Positions 8,096 through 18,211 are shown, counted from the stretch's first letter. The stretch is 64,000 nt of DNA from Iodobacter fluviatilis (GCF_900451195.1 NZ_UGHR01000003.1:372001-436000); one strand, 5' to 3'. A program made the numbers and translations. Notes: generated by a model from the sequence alone, not told the origin.

Positions 8096-10864
8096 TTAAT
8101 GCGCTTCTTCCCAGTTTAAACCTGCGCCCACTTCAGCCAGCAGGGGAACAGTCAGCTTGGCGGCGGCGGCCATTTTAAGCGGCAGTTGTTCACGCATCAT
8201 TTCAACTTCTGCGTCGGGTACTTCCAGCACCAGTTCATCGTGTACTTGCATAATCAGCCTGCTTTGCAGGCCTTCGGCTTTTATCCAATCTGCCACATTA
8301 ATCATGGCGAGTTTAATCAAGTCAGCTGCCGTTCCCTGCATTGGTGCATTAATCGCTGCTCGTTCTGCCCCTGCGCGGCGGGCGGCATTGGCTGATTTAA
8401 TTTCAGGTAGCCATAGGCGGCGGCCAAATACGGTTTCTACATAGCCGTGCTCTTTGGCGCTGGCGCGAATGTTTTCCATATACATGGCCACGCCTTGAAA
8501 GCGGGCAAAGTAGCGGTCGATAAAGTTTTTTGCGGCGTCGCGCGGGATTTCCAGCTGGGCCGCCAGGCCAAATACGCCCATGCCGTAAATCAGGCCAAAG
8601 TTAATGCTTTTGGCGTAGCGGCGTTGCTCGCTGCTGACTTGATCGAGTGCCACGGCAAACACTTCGGCGGCGGTGGTGCGGTGGATATCTTCACCCGAGT
8701 TAAACGCAGCAATCATCGCCTCGTCGCCGGAGAGGTGTGCCATGATGCGCAGCTCGATTTGCGAGTAATCGGCAGACATAATTTGCCAGCCTTTAGGCGC
8801 AATAAAAGCTTCACGAATCTTGCGGCCTTCCATGCTTTTAATCGGGATATTTTGTAAATTTGGCTCGGTAGAGCTTAAGCGCCCGGTTACCGCTACGGTC
8901 TGGTTGTAGCTGGTATGCACACGGCCCGTGCGAGGGTTCACCATCAGCGGCAGTTTGTCGGTGTAGGTTGATTTCAGCTTGGATAAGGAGCGGTGTTCGA
9001 GTAGCACTTTAGGCAGCGGAAAATCTTTTGCCAGCTCTTGCAGTACTTCTTCATCCGTAGACGGCGCACCCTTGGGGGTTTTCTTGATCACCGGCAGTTT
9101 GAGCTGCTCAAAGAAGATCTCGCCAATTTGCTTGGGGCTGGACAGATTAAATGGCTGGCCGGCTAAATCGTAAGCCGTTTGTTCTAGTTCCAGCAGGCGA
9201 AGGCCAATTTCGTGGCTTTGCTGATTGAGCTTATGGCTGTCGAGCAGCACACCGGTGCGCTCCATTTCAAACAACACGCTGCGGGATGGCATTTCGATTT
9301 CGCGGTAAACATGGGCCAGCCCGCCACTTAGGCGCGGCAACATGGCATGAGCCAGTTGCAGGGTGATATCGGCGTCTTCTGCGGCGTAAGTGCTGGCGAT
9401 ATCGACTGCCACTTCGTCAAAGCCAATTTGCTTTGCTCCTTTGCCACACAGCTCTTCAAATTTTATGGTGGTAAGGCCCAGCTCGCGCTCGGCTTGTGCA
9501 TCCATATTGTGTTTTTCATGGCTGGCCAGCACATAAGACATTAAGAGGGTGTCGTCTTCGACTCCTGCTAATGCAATGCCGTGATTGGCAAAAATGTGCT
9601 GATCAAATTTTAAATTTTGGCCCAATTTTTTATGGCTGGCGGATTCCAGCCAAGGTTTGAGCTTGGCAAGCGTTGCATCCAGTGGCAGCTGATCGACTGC
9701 ATCCGGCCCGCGGTGGGCGAGCGGCAGATAGGCTGCGTGGCCTTCTTCTATGCAAAACGACATGCCGACGATTTGCGAGTTTAAAGCATCCAAACCCGTG
9801 GTTTCGGTATCGAGTGACACAACTGGCGCGGCCATCAACTGCTCAAGCCAGCGATCCAGTTCGGCATCGCTCAGAATGGTTTGATAGTTGCGTGGGGCGG
9901 CAGGGCGCTCAGCGGGTGCATCCATGATGGGAGTGATGCTTTGGGGTTTGGCAGCAGGGCTGGCGACAAGGCTAAATAAATCGTCGCTGGCAGGGCCTGC
10001 AGCCACTTTGCTTTCTGCTTCACGGATCCATGTTCTGAAATTGGCCTGGCGGAAAATCCCCAGCAGCGTTTCCCAGTCCTCGGCTTGTGGCTGTAGATCG
10101 GTAAATTGCTGTGGTAATTCGCGGCTTAAGTCCAGATCACATTTAATAGTAACCAGCTGTTTGGCCATGGGCAGCCATTCCAGCGTTTTGCGTAAATTCT
10201 CGCCAACCACGCCTTTAATGGCGTCTGCATTGGCCATCACGGCATCGAGGGTTTGATATTCATCCAGCCATTTTTTTGCGGTTTTCGGGCCGCACTTAGG
10301 TACGCCCGGTACGTTATCGACGGTATCGCCAATCAGCGCGAGATAATCGACAATTTGCTCTGGGCGCACGCCAAATTTATTGATGACGCCTTCGATATCC
10401 AGCACTTCTTCGGTCATCGAGTTTTCGATACGCACATACTGATTAACCAGCTGTGCCATATCTTTATCGCCGGTCGACATAATGGTAGTAATACCATGCT
10501 CTGTGCCCCAGCTTGCAAGCGTGCCAATCACATCGTCTGCTTCTACGCCATCCACCATCAGTATCTTTATGCCAAATGCTTTCACTGCTGCGTGAATCGG
10601 TTCGATTTGAACGCGCAGCTCGTCTGGCATAGATGGGCGTTGTGCTTTGTATTCGCTGTATAAATCGTCGCGAAAGGTTTTGCCCTTGGCGTCAAAGACA
10701 CAGGCGATATAATCGGCAGGCGTTTGCTGGCGCAGCTTTTTAAGCATATTAACAAAGCCGTACAGCGCATTAGTGGGGGTGCCGTCTGGAGCCGCCAGAT
10801 CACGGATCGCATGGAAGGCTCGGTAGAGGTAGGAGGAGCCGTCAATTAAAAGCAGGGTCGCCAT
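8096..10864 (-). CDS. polA: DNA polymerase I
   Basis: This 922-residue protein has all three PolA activities: a 5'-3' exonuclease (about residues 1-290, with DGSSYLYRAFHA and GVEADDVIG), an active-type 3'-5' exonuclease (about 330-510, with VSLDTETTGLD), and the family A polymerase (about 520-922). Polymerase motif A is SADYSQIELR, motif B is KSINFGLIYGMG and motif C is MQVHDELVLE. It acts in Okazaki fragment processing and excision repair. It is monocistronic or leads into the FimV-like gene, whose ATG lies about 100 bases beyond its stop on the same strand. Nothing is missing. Confidence 0.98.
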   Translation of the reverse strand: MATLLLIDGSSYLYRAFHAIRDLAAPDGTPTNALYGFVNMLKKLRQQTPADYIACVFDAKGKTFRDDLYSEYKAQRPSMPDELRVQIEPIHAAVKAFGIKILMVDGVEADDVIGTLASWGTEHGITTIMSTGDKDMAQLVNQYVRIENSMTEEVLDIEGVINKFGVRPEQIVDYLALIGDTVDNVPGVPKCGPKTAKKWLDEYQTLDAVMANADAIKGVVGENLRKTLEWLPMAKQLVTIKCDLDLSRELPQQFTDLQPQAEDWETLLGIFRQANFRTWIREAESKVAAGPASDDLFSLVASPAAKPQSITPIMDAPAERPAAPRNYQTILSDAELDRWLEQLMAAPVVSLDTETTGLDALNSQIVGMSFCIEEGHAAYLPLAHRGPDAVDQLPLDATLAKLKPWLESASHKKLGQNLKFDQHIFANHGIALAGVEDDTLLMSYVLASHEKHNMDAQAERELGLTTIKFEELCGKGAKQIGFDEVAVDIASTYAAEDADITLQLAHAMLPRLSGGLAHVYREIEMPSRSVLFEMERTGVLLDSHKLNQQSHEIGLRLLELEQTAYDLAGQPFNLSSPKQIGEIFFEQLKLPVIKKTPKGAPSTDEEVLQELAKDFPLPKVLLEHRSLSKLKSTYTDKLPLMVNPRTGRVHTSYNQTVAVTGRLSSTEPNLQNIPIKSMEGRKIREAFIAPKGWQIMSADYSQIELRIMAHLSGDEAMIAAFNSGEDIHRTTAAEVFAVALDQVSSEQRRYAKSINFGLIYGMGVFGLAAQLEIPRDAAKNFIDRYFARFQGVAMYMENIRASAKEHGYVETVFGRRLWLPEIKSANAARRAGAERAAINAPMQGTAADLIKLAMINVADWIKAEGLQSRLIMQVHDELVLEVPDAEVEMMREQLPLKMAAAAKLTVPLLAEVGAGLNWEEAH

Positions 10865-11200
10865 GCGATGAAACTCTCTATACTTGATGTAAGAAAAATA
10901 GCAGCTTGCTTAACGCTTAAGCCAGAAGTGCTCGGTTTGGATTTGCTAAAATGAGGGTGAATCCAGCGTATTATAAGGCTTAAGCCATTGAATCGCTGTT
11001 TTTATCTGTCAGTTTAAACATGTCACTGCTGACATTTGTTTCATGATCATTCTGATGTATACGTCAAGTTTCTGCTGAGCCCTTGCATGGACATGGTGAT
11101 CATGAAGCCGGGCTTTGTGGCCATTTCTACAAATCATGGCCGGTGTAAATCAGAAATCAGACCGGGCCTCTGGCCTGAGCTGGCCTAAAAAGGAAATCAA
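10865..11200. other. Divergent intergenic region between polA and the DUF2782 gene
   Basis: These 336 bases separate two outward-facing genes and must carry both promoters. I see no tRNA, small ORF with a ribosome site or known riboswitch fold. The right half holds several short GGCC-containing repeats (for example GGGCCTCTGGCC) that could fold in an upstream leader, and AAAAAGGAAATCAA ahead of the 11201 ATG provides the ribosome site. Confidence 0.5.
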
Positions 11201-11518
11201 ATGCGCCCTATTTTACTTAGCCTCTTATTGAGTAGCTCCGTGTATGCCGCCGCTCCCAGCGATGCGCCCCCGCCTTTGCCTGCGACCGAAAGCGAAGCAA
11301 AGGTGCTTGAAGCACCGGAAATACGTGTGATCGAGAAAACCGACGCAACGATTGCCGAGTATCGCCTCAGGGGGAAGCTTTACATGATGAAAGTAACGCC
11401 TAAGGTTGGCCTGCCATATTTCCTTGTTGATAAAGAAGGGCAGGGGCGTTTTGATCGCAGTGATGATCTGGGCGGTAGTAATTTATCCGTGCCACGTTGG
11501 GTCATTTTTGAATTTTGA
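11201..11518 (+). CDS. DUF2782 family periplasmic protein
   Basis: This 105-residue protein has a short Sec signal (RPILLSLLLSSSVYAAA) and a conserved core with EIRVIEKTDATIAEYR, GKLYMMKVTPKVG and a C-terminal PYFLVDKEGQG followed by PRWVIFEF. That is the pattern of DUF2782, a family of unknown function usually placed directly before thrB in beta- and gammaproteobacteria, as here (9 bases apart). AGGAAAT before the ATG supports the start. No function can be given beyond a likely envelope location. Confidence 0.85.
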   Translation: MRPILLSLLLSSSVYAAAPSDAPPPLPATESEAKVLEAPEIRVIEKTDATIAEYRLRGKLYMMKVTPKVGLPYFLVDKEGQGRFDRSDDLGGSNLSVPRWVIFEF

Positions 11519-11527
11519 GTTGAATCT

Positions 11528-12466
11528 ATGTCCGTTTTTACTACCGTGACTGCGGAAGACCTCGGTCCCTTCCTGAAGCGTTACTCCATTGGCAGCTTGC
11601 TGGAGCTTAAAGGCATTGCCGCAGGGATTACCAATACCAATTATTTTGTCACGACCACCCACGGTCGCTATGTGCTGACCTTGTTTGAGAATCTGGCTGC
11701 AGATGAGCTGCCTTTTTACGTTAATTTAATGGCTCATCTGGCGGATCATGGCATTGCCGTGGCGGCACCGATTGCAAATCTGGCGGATCAATACGTTGAT
11801 GAACTCAATGGCCGCCCAACCTTGCTGGTGCAGTGTGTGCCTGGCACGGTGGTGGACGAGCCAAGTGCAGCACAATGCTTTGAAGTGGGTGAAATGCTGG
11901 CGCAAATGCATTTGGCAGCAGGCAGCTATCGCGGACAAATGCAAAATCCGCGTGGTGCCGCTTGGTGGAATGCAACGGCACCCCTGCTGTTTGATTTGAT
12001 GAGCGCGGCTGATGCCGCGTTGCTGCGGGCAGAGCTGGCTTTGCAAGCCGGGCAGGATTTTGCTGATTTACCCAAAGGCGTGATTCATGCGGATTTATTC
12101 CGCGATAACGTCTTAATGAATGGCGATCATGTTGGCGGTTTTATTGATTTTTATTACGCCTGTAATGATGTTCTTCTTTACGACTTAGCCATTACTTTGA
12201 ATGACTGGTGCGTGTGCGAATCCGGTGATATGGATGCCGAAAGAGCCAGAGCCTTATTGCTGGGCTACCAGGGGGTTCGTGCTTTAAAGGTTGATGAAAT
12301 AGCCGCATGGCCAAATATCTTGCGCGCCGCTGCCCTGCGTTTCTGGGTGTCGCGTTTGTATGATTTTTATAAGCCGGCAGCGGGTGAAATGACCTTTGCA
12401 AAAGACCCCGGGCATTTTCAGCGGGTCATCAGTGCTCATGCAGAGCGTCAGGATTTCTGGCTGTGA
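11528..12466 (+). CDS. thrB: Homoserine kinase, type II (aminoglycoside-phosphotransferase fold)
   Basis: This 312-residue kinase phosphorylates L-homoserine in the threonine pathway. It belongs to the APH/ChoK-like fold rather than the GHMP kinase fold of Escherichia coli ThrB. Evidence is the N-terminal SVFTTVTAEDLGPFLKRY, the nucleotide loop GITNTNYFV, the catalytic HADLFRDN (Brenner motif) and the metal-binding GFIDFYYACND. It is translationally coupled to the next gene, whose GTG overlaps its TGA. Confidence 0.95.
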   Translation: MSVFTTVTAEDLGPFLKRYSIGSLLELKGIAAGITNTNYFVTTTHGRYVLTLFENLAADELPFYVNLMAHLADHGIAVAAPIANLADQYVDELNGRPTLLVQCVPGTVVDEPSAAQCFEVGEMLAQMHLAAGSYRGQMQNPRGAAWWNATAPLLFDLMSAADAALLRAELALQAGQDFADLPKGVIHADLFRDNVLMNGDHVGGFIDFYYACNDVLLYDLAITLNDWCVCESGDMDAERARALLLGYQGVRALKVDEIAAWPNILRAAALRFWVSRLYDFYKPAAGEMTFAKDPGHFQRVISAHAERQDFWL

Positions 12467-13854
12467 ACACATTTTTAGAAACGCTTAAAGGTTTGCTGGA
12501 TACGGCAGGTGTTTTAACAGGCAAGGACACCGCAGCGTATTGCTTAGATCAGCGCCGCCGCTATCAGGGATCTGCGCTGGCTGTAGCTAGGCCACGTTCT
12601 ACTGCTGAAGTGGCTGCGGTGATTGAGCTTTGCGCCTTGCATGGTATTGCTATTGTGCCGCAAGGGGGGAATACCAGCTTATGCGGCGGTGCAACGCCTG
12701 ATGCATCAGGTACGGCGCTGGTGTTGTCGCTGGAGCGAATGAATCACATCCTTGAGGTTGATCCTGAAAATAACACCATGATTGTTGAAGCAGGTGCCAT
12801 TCTCGCCGATGTGCAGGCTGCAGCAAGGGCTGCTAATCGCCTGTTCCCTGCCGAATGGGCTGCTTCTGGCTCTTGCCGTATCGGTGGTGCATTGGCCACT
12901 AATGCAGGTGGTGTCAATGTGCTGCGTTACGGCAATATGCGGGAGCTGACGCTGGGGCTTGAGGTGGTTTTGCCCAGTGGCGAGGTCTGGAATGGTTTAC
13001 GGGGTTTAAGAAAAGACAATACGGGCTATGATTTAAAGCAGCTCTTTGTTGGCTCTGAAGGAACATTAGGTGTGATTACCCGTGCGGTTTTGAGGCTTTA
13101 CCCGCTGCCAACGGCCCATGCAACGGCTCTGGTGGCGGTGAGCGATCCTGCTGCAGCGGTAGAGCTGCTGCGTGGGGTGCAGGCTGCAGTTGGGGACCGG
13201 GTAACTTCTTTTGAGTTGATTTCCAAGCCCTGTTTTGAATTACTGGCCAAGCAGTGCCCTGCCTTGCCGCATCCATTCAGCCCTTTGCCTGAATGGGCGG
13301 TGTTAGTAGAGTTGTCTGATGGTGGTGACAGCCACGCGCTGACCGATCAATTGGCAGAAGTTTTACATGCACTTGCTTGTGATAATGCTTTGCTGGCACA
13401 AAACAGCAGGCAGGCCAGAGATTTTTGGCAGCTTCGGGAACATATTCCTGAGGCGCAGCGAAGAGAAGGCGTAAGTATCAAGCACGATATTAGCGTGCCT
13501 GTGGGCAATATCCCTGCATTTTTAAATGAATGTGGTCAGCAATTAGCATTGGCATTCAGTGATGCGTCAATTATTGCTTTTGGGCATTTAGGTGATGGTA
13601 ATTTGCATTACAACGTTTTTAGGACGGATAAAACAGCGGCATTGTATGCAAATGAGCCGGCTGTCAATGATATTGTTTATTCTTGTGTGGCGTTTCACAA
13701 TGGCAGTATTAGTGCAGAACATGGTATTGGACAATTAAAGCGTTATCATTTAGCTCAATATAGAAATCCTCTAGAATTAACTATAATGCAGCAAATAAAA
13801 CGAGTGTTTGATCCTAAACAAATCATGAATCCGGGTAAAGTATTAATTGATTAA
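12463..13854 (+). CDS. FAD-binding 2-hydroxyacid dehydrogenase (GlcD/D2HGDH family)
   Basis: This 463-residue flavoprotein has a PCMH-type FAD domain (about residues 40-220, with IVPQGGNTSLCGGA, NAGGVNVLRYGN and VGSEGTLGVITRA) and a C-terminal FAD-linked oxidase domain with GHLGDGNLHYNV and EHGIGQLKR. Members oxidise D-lactate, glycolate or D-2-hydroxyglutarate; the last is common in betaproteobacteria and fits a housekeeping role beside amino-acid synthesis. The exact substrate cannot be told from sequence. The GTG start overlaps the thrB stop by 4 bases, so the two genes share an mRNA. Confidence 0.85.
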   Translation: MNTFLETLKGLLDTAGVLTGKDTAAYCLDQRRRYQGSALAVARPRSTAEVAAVIELCALHGIAIVPQGGNTSLCGGATPDASGTALVLSLERMNHILEVDPENNTMIVEAGAILADVQAAARAANRLFPAEWAASGSCRIGGALATNAGGVNVLRYGNMRELTLGLEVVLPSGEVWNGLRGLRKDNTGYDLKQLFVGSEGTLGVITRAVLRLYPLPTAHATALVAVSDPAAAVELLRGVQAAVGDRVTSFELISKPCFELLAKQCPALPHPFSPLPEWAVLVELSDGGDSHALTDQLAEVLHALACDNALLAQNSRQARDFWQLREHIPEAQRREGVSIKHDISVPVGNIPAFLNECGQQLALAFSDASIIAFGHLGDGNLHYNVFRTDKTAALYANEPAVNDIVYSCVAFHNGSISAEHGIGQLKRYHLAQYRNPLELTIMQQIKRVFDPKQIMNPGKVLID

Positions 13855-13973
13855 TGTTTATAAATTTTTTTCATATACATTTCGCATTGATATTCTATAC
13901 AATAGGAACAATGATTAAGTTTGCAATTGCGGCAGCAATATTTTTTTATCACTACTAAATATAAAGTTAATGC

Positions 13974-16157
13974 ATGAGCGAGTCCAATCCCAGCCATTCT
14001 AAAGCGACTGATCGTCCTGACTGGCGAGTGGGAGAGCATCAGAGTCGTTTTGATCCACTTCTGGATTGTCTTGCCGAGCTGACACGCATTCACGGGCAGC
14101 CGTGGACGTGTGAAGCTTTATCGGCAGGCCTGCCTCTCACAGATAATCTGCTTTCGCCTTCTCTTGTGCCTCGTGCCGCCGCTCGGGCGGGGCTTTCTGC
14201 CCGAGTGGTCCGCCGCGCTTTGCAAGAGCTGCCAAGCAGCTTATTTCCCGTTATTTTGCTGCTTAAAGACCGTGGCGCCTGCCTGCTGCTTGAGTGGACA
14301 GACGATGGTATGGCCCGTATCTGCTTCCCTGAGACGGGTGAATCTTCCGAGCTGGTGGATGCTGAATCCTTAGCCGCATTGCATAACGGGATTGTGATTT
14401 TTGTCCGCCCTAAATTCAGGTTTGAAGCGCGTGCGCCTGAGCACGGTGCGGTGCGAAGCCGGCACTGGTTCTGGGGTGTAGTTAAAGACAACTGGCGTTT
14501 ATACCGTGATGCTTTGCTGGCTGCGCTACTGATTAATCTTTTGGCACTGGCGATGCCGTTGTTTTCGATGAATGTATACGATCGGGTTGTGCCGAATCAT
14601 GCCCTAGAAACATTATGGGTGTTGGCGGTAGGTGCATTGGCAGTGCTGTGTTTCGATTTGATTTTGCGCACAATTCGTGGGCACATTATTGATGTCGCGT
14701 CCAAGCGGATTGATGTAACGCTCTCTGCGCTGATTATGGAGCGGGTGCTGGGTTTGCGTATGGAAGCACGCCCGGCATCTGTGGGCTCTTTTGTGGCAAA
14801 TCTGCGTGCTTTTGAATCGGTGCGCGATTTTATTGCCTCTGCGTCGATCACCACCCTGGTCGATTTACCCTTTGTGCTGATTTTCCTTCTGGTGATGGTA
14901 TGGATTTCTCCATGGCTTGCCGTGCCTGCCATGGTGGGCATTGTGCTGGTGGTGGGCTTTACACTGCTGGCTCAGGACAAAATGCAGGAAATGGTAGAGC
15001 TGACCCAGCGTGCCTCTGCGCAGCGCAATGCGACTTTGGTTGAGGGGCTGGTGGGGATTGAAACCATTAAGGTGATGGGGGCAGAAAGCGAGTTTCAGCG
15101 CCGCTGGGAGCGATCCACTCATTTTCTGGCGCAAATTGGCTCCAAGCTCAAATTACTATCATCTACCACGGTTAATTTTGCTTCCTTTATCAGCCAGTTA
15201 GTCAGTGTGGTCGTTATTATTGTGGGTGTGTATCTGCTGACTGAAAATATGGTGACGATGGGGGGGATTATTGCGGCCTCTATGTTATCGGGCCGGGCAT
15301 TAGCACCACTTGGGCAAGTCGCTGGTTTATTAATGCAATATCAGAATGCCCGTACTTCATTAGCCGGTATTGAATCGCATATGAAATTACCGGTTGAACG
15401 CCCTGCAAATAGTAATTTTTTACACCGGGAATCATTCCGGGGTGATATTGAATTTAAAAATGTGAGCTTTGCCTATGCAGGCAATGATGAAAAAGTATTA
15501 AACAATGTTTCATTTAAGTTAAAAGCTGGCGAAAAGATGGCCATTATTGGCCGTATTGGCTCGGGTAAAACAACCATAGAAAAACTCATTCTTGGTTTGT
15601 ATTACCCAAGTGAAGGTGCAGTATTGATTGATGGCGTGGATACACGGCAAATTGATCCCGCTGAATTACGCCGTGCAGTGGGGCATGTGCCGCAAGAGCC
15701 GATCTTATTTTATGGCACGCTGCGTCAGAATATTGCTATGGGTGCACCCTTTGCAGATGACGGCAGTATTCTGGCTGCCGCAGAGCTGGCCGGGGTTAAA
15801 GAGTTTTCAGATTTGCATCCGCGTGGCTTTGATATGCTGATTTCCGAGCGGGGTGATTCATTATCAGGAGGCCAGCGCCAGACCGTTTCTATTGCCCGTG
15901 CCATGCTGAACGACCCTCCTATGCTGTTGCTGGATGAGCCCACCAGCGCCATGGATCATCTTTCTGAAGAAAAACTTAAAGCGCGCCTTAAAGCGTATAT
16001 CACGCAAAAAACATTATTGCTGGTGACTCACCGAACCTCATTACTTGATTTGGTCGATCGTCTGATTGTGCTAGATCAGGGCCAAGTGGTGGCCGACGGG
16101 CCTAAGGCTCAGGTGATTGAGGCGCTGCAGCAGGGCAGAATAGGCAGGAGCAGCTGA
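13974..16157 (+). CDS. lapB: Type I secretion ABC transporter, LapB-like
   Basis: This 727-residue inner-membrane exporter has an N-terminal C39-like domain (about residues 20-150) without the catalytic Cys-containing motif of true bacteriocin peptidases. It is therefore a docking (CLD-type) domain, as in HlyB and LapB. A membrane domain follows (about 165-445), then the ATPase with Walker A GRIGSGKTT (near 526), signature LSGGQRQTVSIARAML (near 631) and Walker B LLLDEPTSAMD. It would drive export of the giant adhesin encoded 2 kb downstream. lapC follows with a one-base stop/start overlap. The 120 bases upstream are very AT-rich and probably contain the operon promoter. Confidence 0.92.
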   Translation: MSESNPSHSKATDRPDWRVGEHQSRFDPLLDCLAELTRIHGQPWTCEALSAGLPLTDNLLSPSLVPRAAARAGLSARVVRRALQELPSSLFPVILLLKDRGACLLLEWTDDGMARICFPETGESSELVDAESLAALHNGIVIFVRPKFRFEARAPEHGAVRSRHWFWGVVKDNWRLYRDALLAALLINLLALAMPLFSMNVYDRVVPNHALETLWVLAVGALAVLCFDLILRTIRGHIIDVASKRIDVTLSALIMERVLGLRMEARPASVGSFVANLRAFESVRDFIASASITTLVDLPFVLIFLLVMVWISPWLAVPAMVGIVLVVGFTLLAQDKMQEMVELTQRASAQRNATLVEGLVGIETIKVMGAESEFQRRWERSTHFLAQIGSKLKLLSSTTVNFASFISQLVSVVVIIVGVYLLTENMVTMGGIIAASMLSGRALAPLGQVAGLLMQYQNARTSLAGIESHMKLPVERPANSNFLHRESFRGDIEFKNVSFAYAGNDEKVLNNVSFKLKAGEKMAIIGRIGSGKTTIEKLILGLYYPSEGAVLIDGVDTRQIDPAELRRAVGHVPQEPILFYGTLRQNIAMGAPFADDGSILAAAELAGVKEFSDLHPRGFDMLISERGDSLSGGQRQTVSIARAMLNDPPMLLLDEPTSAMDHLSEEKLKARLKAYITQKTLLLVTHRTSLLDLVDRLIVLDQGQVVADGPKAQVIEALQQGRIGRSS

Positions 16158-17581
16158 TGATGCAAATTGAAAGCGCCAAGCCTCATTTCTTGCGCAAAAA
16201 GTGGCAGAAGCTGGTGAGCATCAGCTCTTACTGGTTTGACCGGTATTTATTTCGTGGCGAAGCCCACGATATGGTCGATCACAGTGATTTTGTGGCTGAT
16301 GCCGATTGGGTGATTGTTGAGCAGAGCCCGCGCGGAGCGCGCATTCTGGTCTGGACTTCCGCGGTTACTGTATTTGTGGTGCTGCTCTGGGCAGGTCTGG
16401 CCAAAATTGATGAAGTGACGCGTGGTGAAGGTAAAGTGATTCCTTCGAGGCAAATTCAGGTGATTCAGAGCCTAGATGGCGGGATTGTTAAAGAAATTCT
16501 GGTCAGAGAAGGTCAGCAGGTCAAAATGGGTCAGCTGCTGGTCACGATTGATCCCACGCGTTTTGTTTCATCGCTGAAAGAAAACCGGGCTCAGTATTTA
16601 TCACTCAAGGCCAAGGCTGCACGGCTTGAGGCTTTGTCTTCGGGGCAGCCGTTTGTTGTGCCTGCCGAAGTTCAGACAGAATCACCAGAAATTGTGATTC
16701 AGGAACGTGGCCTTTATGAGTCCCGTAAGGCAGAAATGAATGCCCTGATTAGTGGTGCACAGCAGCAGTTAGTGCAGCGCGGGCAAGAGCTGAACGAAGC
16801 AAGAGCAAGGCGTGAGCAGGCCGGCCAGGGTTATGCTCTTACTTTGCGGGAGCTGGAAGCCACTAAGCCGCTTCTGAAAAGCGGCGCTGTTTCTGATGTG
16901 GAAGTCTTGCGGCTGGAGCGTGATGTATCACGCTATTTGGGCGAGCGAGATTCTGCAAGCTCGCAAATTCCGCGTATTCAATCGGCGATGAGCGAGGCAG
17001 GCAGTAAAATTCGCGAAGTAGAGCTGACATTCCGAAACCAGGCACGCTCAGAATTGGGTGAAACCGTAGGTAAGTTAAATAGCCTGACCGAAGGCAGCGT
17101 GGCACTGGCTGATCGCGTGAAGCAATCTGAAATTCGCTCCCCGGTCAATGGCACTGTTAAACAGCTTCAGGTGAATACCGTAGGCGGAGTTGTGCAGCCA
17201 GGCAAAGATATTATTGAAGTTGTGCCCGGGGACGATGCGCTATTGCTGGAGGCAAGGATTTTGCCGAAAGACATTGCTTTTCTGCGCCCTGGTGCACCAG
17301 CAATTGTGAAGTTTACTGCCTATGATTTCTCTATCTATGGCGGGCTTGATGCAAAGCTGGAGCACATCAGTGCAGACACTGTGGTGGATGAAAAAGGGAA
17401 TGCTTTTTATATTGTAAAAGTAAGAACCAACGCTAGTTTCTTGAAGGCAGGGGATAAAAAACTGCCGATTATTCCAGGTATGGTGGCCGAGGTTGATATT
17501 CTGACTGGTAAAAAAACGGTGTTGTCTTACCTGCTGAAACCGGTACTCCGTGCAAAATCTAATGCGTTGACTGAGCGATGA
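16157..17581 (+). CDS. lapC: Membrane fusion protein of type I secretion (HlyD/LapC family)
   Basis: The 474-residue adaptor has one N-terminal membrane helix (about residues 68-88, ILVWTSAVTVFVVLLWAGLA), a lipoyl half-motif (GEGKVIPS, then LDGGIVKEILVREGQQV), a long coiled-coil hairpin, the second lipoyl half (IRSPVNGTVKQLQVNTVGG) and a C-terminal beta-barrel domain. It bridges LapB to the outer-membrane channel LapE. The first of two adjacent ATGs is chosen because AGGAG lies 6 bases before it. The stop overlaps the next start (ATGA). Confidence 0.93.
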   Translation: MMQIESAKPHFLRKKWQKLVSISSYWFDRYLFRGEAHDMVDHSDFVADADWVIVEQSPRGARILVWTSAVTVFVVLLWAGLAKIDEVTRGEGKVIPSRQIQVIQSLDGGIVKEILVREGQQVKMGQLLVTIDPTRFVSSLKENRAQYLSLKAKAARLEALSSGQPFVVPAEVQTESPEIVIQERGLYESRKAEMNALISGAQQQLVQRGQELNEARARREQAGQGYALTLRELEATKPLLKSGAVSDVEVLRLERDVSRYLGERDSASSQIPRIQSAMSEAGSKIREVELTFRNQARSELGETVGKLNSLTEGSVALADRVKQSEIRSPVNGTVKQLQVNTVGGVVQPGKDIIEVVPGDDALLLEARILPKDIAFLRPGAPAIVKFTAYDFSIYGGLDAKLEHISADTVVDEKGNAFYIVKVRTNASFLKAGDKKLPIIPGMVAEVDILTGKKTVLSYLLKPVLRAKSNALTER

Positions 17582-18180
17582 ACTACTCAATACTGACGGC
17601 TGATCCTTTTTTGTTTGCTCATGTTCAGCAGGCGACCCAACAAGCGCTGATCAGGCTGGATTCGCTGGCGGCTTTGGCCGGCCGCTCTGAAGGCGTGGTG
17701 CTGATCGATCTGGCGCTTGCTGCTTTGCCTGCGCTGAATGATCCGGCATGGCTGAGCTATACCGCAGAGCATCAGATTATCTTTGTCAGCTCTGCCCCTA
17801 GCGATGCAGAGCATCTGGCGGCACTTACGGCTGGCGCGCGCGGTTATTGTCATGCTTATGCTGCAAGTGAGTCATTACTGGCTGTGATAAACGTAGTTGC
17901 GGCGGGTGGAGTGTGGGCTGGGCCTGCTATTTTGCAAGCGCTGATTCGTTCTATGAATAAATTATTTGCGCCTAAAGATACCGATGCTTGGATGGCACCT
18001 TTAACTGCCCGCGAGCGGGAAGTGGCAATTCTTGCCTCAAATGGCAACGTCAATAAAGATATCGCCAGAGAGCTGGGGATTACCGAACGCACCGTTAAAT
18101 TTCATTTAGGTTTGATTTTTGAAAAGCTGAAAGTGAGTGATCGCTTACAGCTGGCTTTGCTGGCGAAAGGGATTCGCTAG
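17578..18180 (+). CDS. NarL/LuxR-type regulator with a degraded receiver domain
   Basis: This 200-residue protein has a receiver-like N-terminal domain and a C-terminal LuxR-type helix-turn-helix (about residues 142-197: LTAREREVAILASNG, ITERTVKFHLG). Asp44 in VVLIDL stands where the phosphoacceptor should be. The acidic pair near the N-terminus is reduced to ADP (Asp9), and the conserved lysine is missing (GYCHAY in place of the usual GYLLK). Phosphorylation is therefore doubtful; it may act constitutively or bind another signal. It has no autoinducer-binding domain. Its place between lapC and lapA, overlapping lapC by 4 bases, makes the adhesin or the transport operon the obvious target. 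A terminator follows, so lapA needs its own promoter. Confidence 0.82.
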   Translation: MNYSILTADPFLFAHVQQATQQALIRLDSLAALAGRSEGVVLIDLALAALPALNDPAWLSYTAEHQIIFVSSAPSDAEHLAALTAGARGYCHAYAASESLLAVINVVAAGGVWAGPAILQALIRSMNKLFAPKDTDAWMAPLTAREREVAILASNGNVNKDIARELGITERTVKFHLGLIFEKLKVSDRLQLALLAKGIR

Positions 18181-18211
18181 AATTAAACACTGGAAATTAT
18201 ACCCAGCAAGA

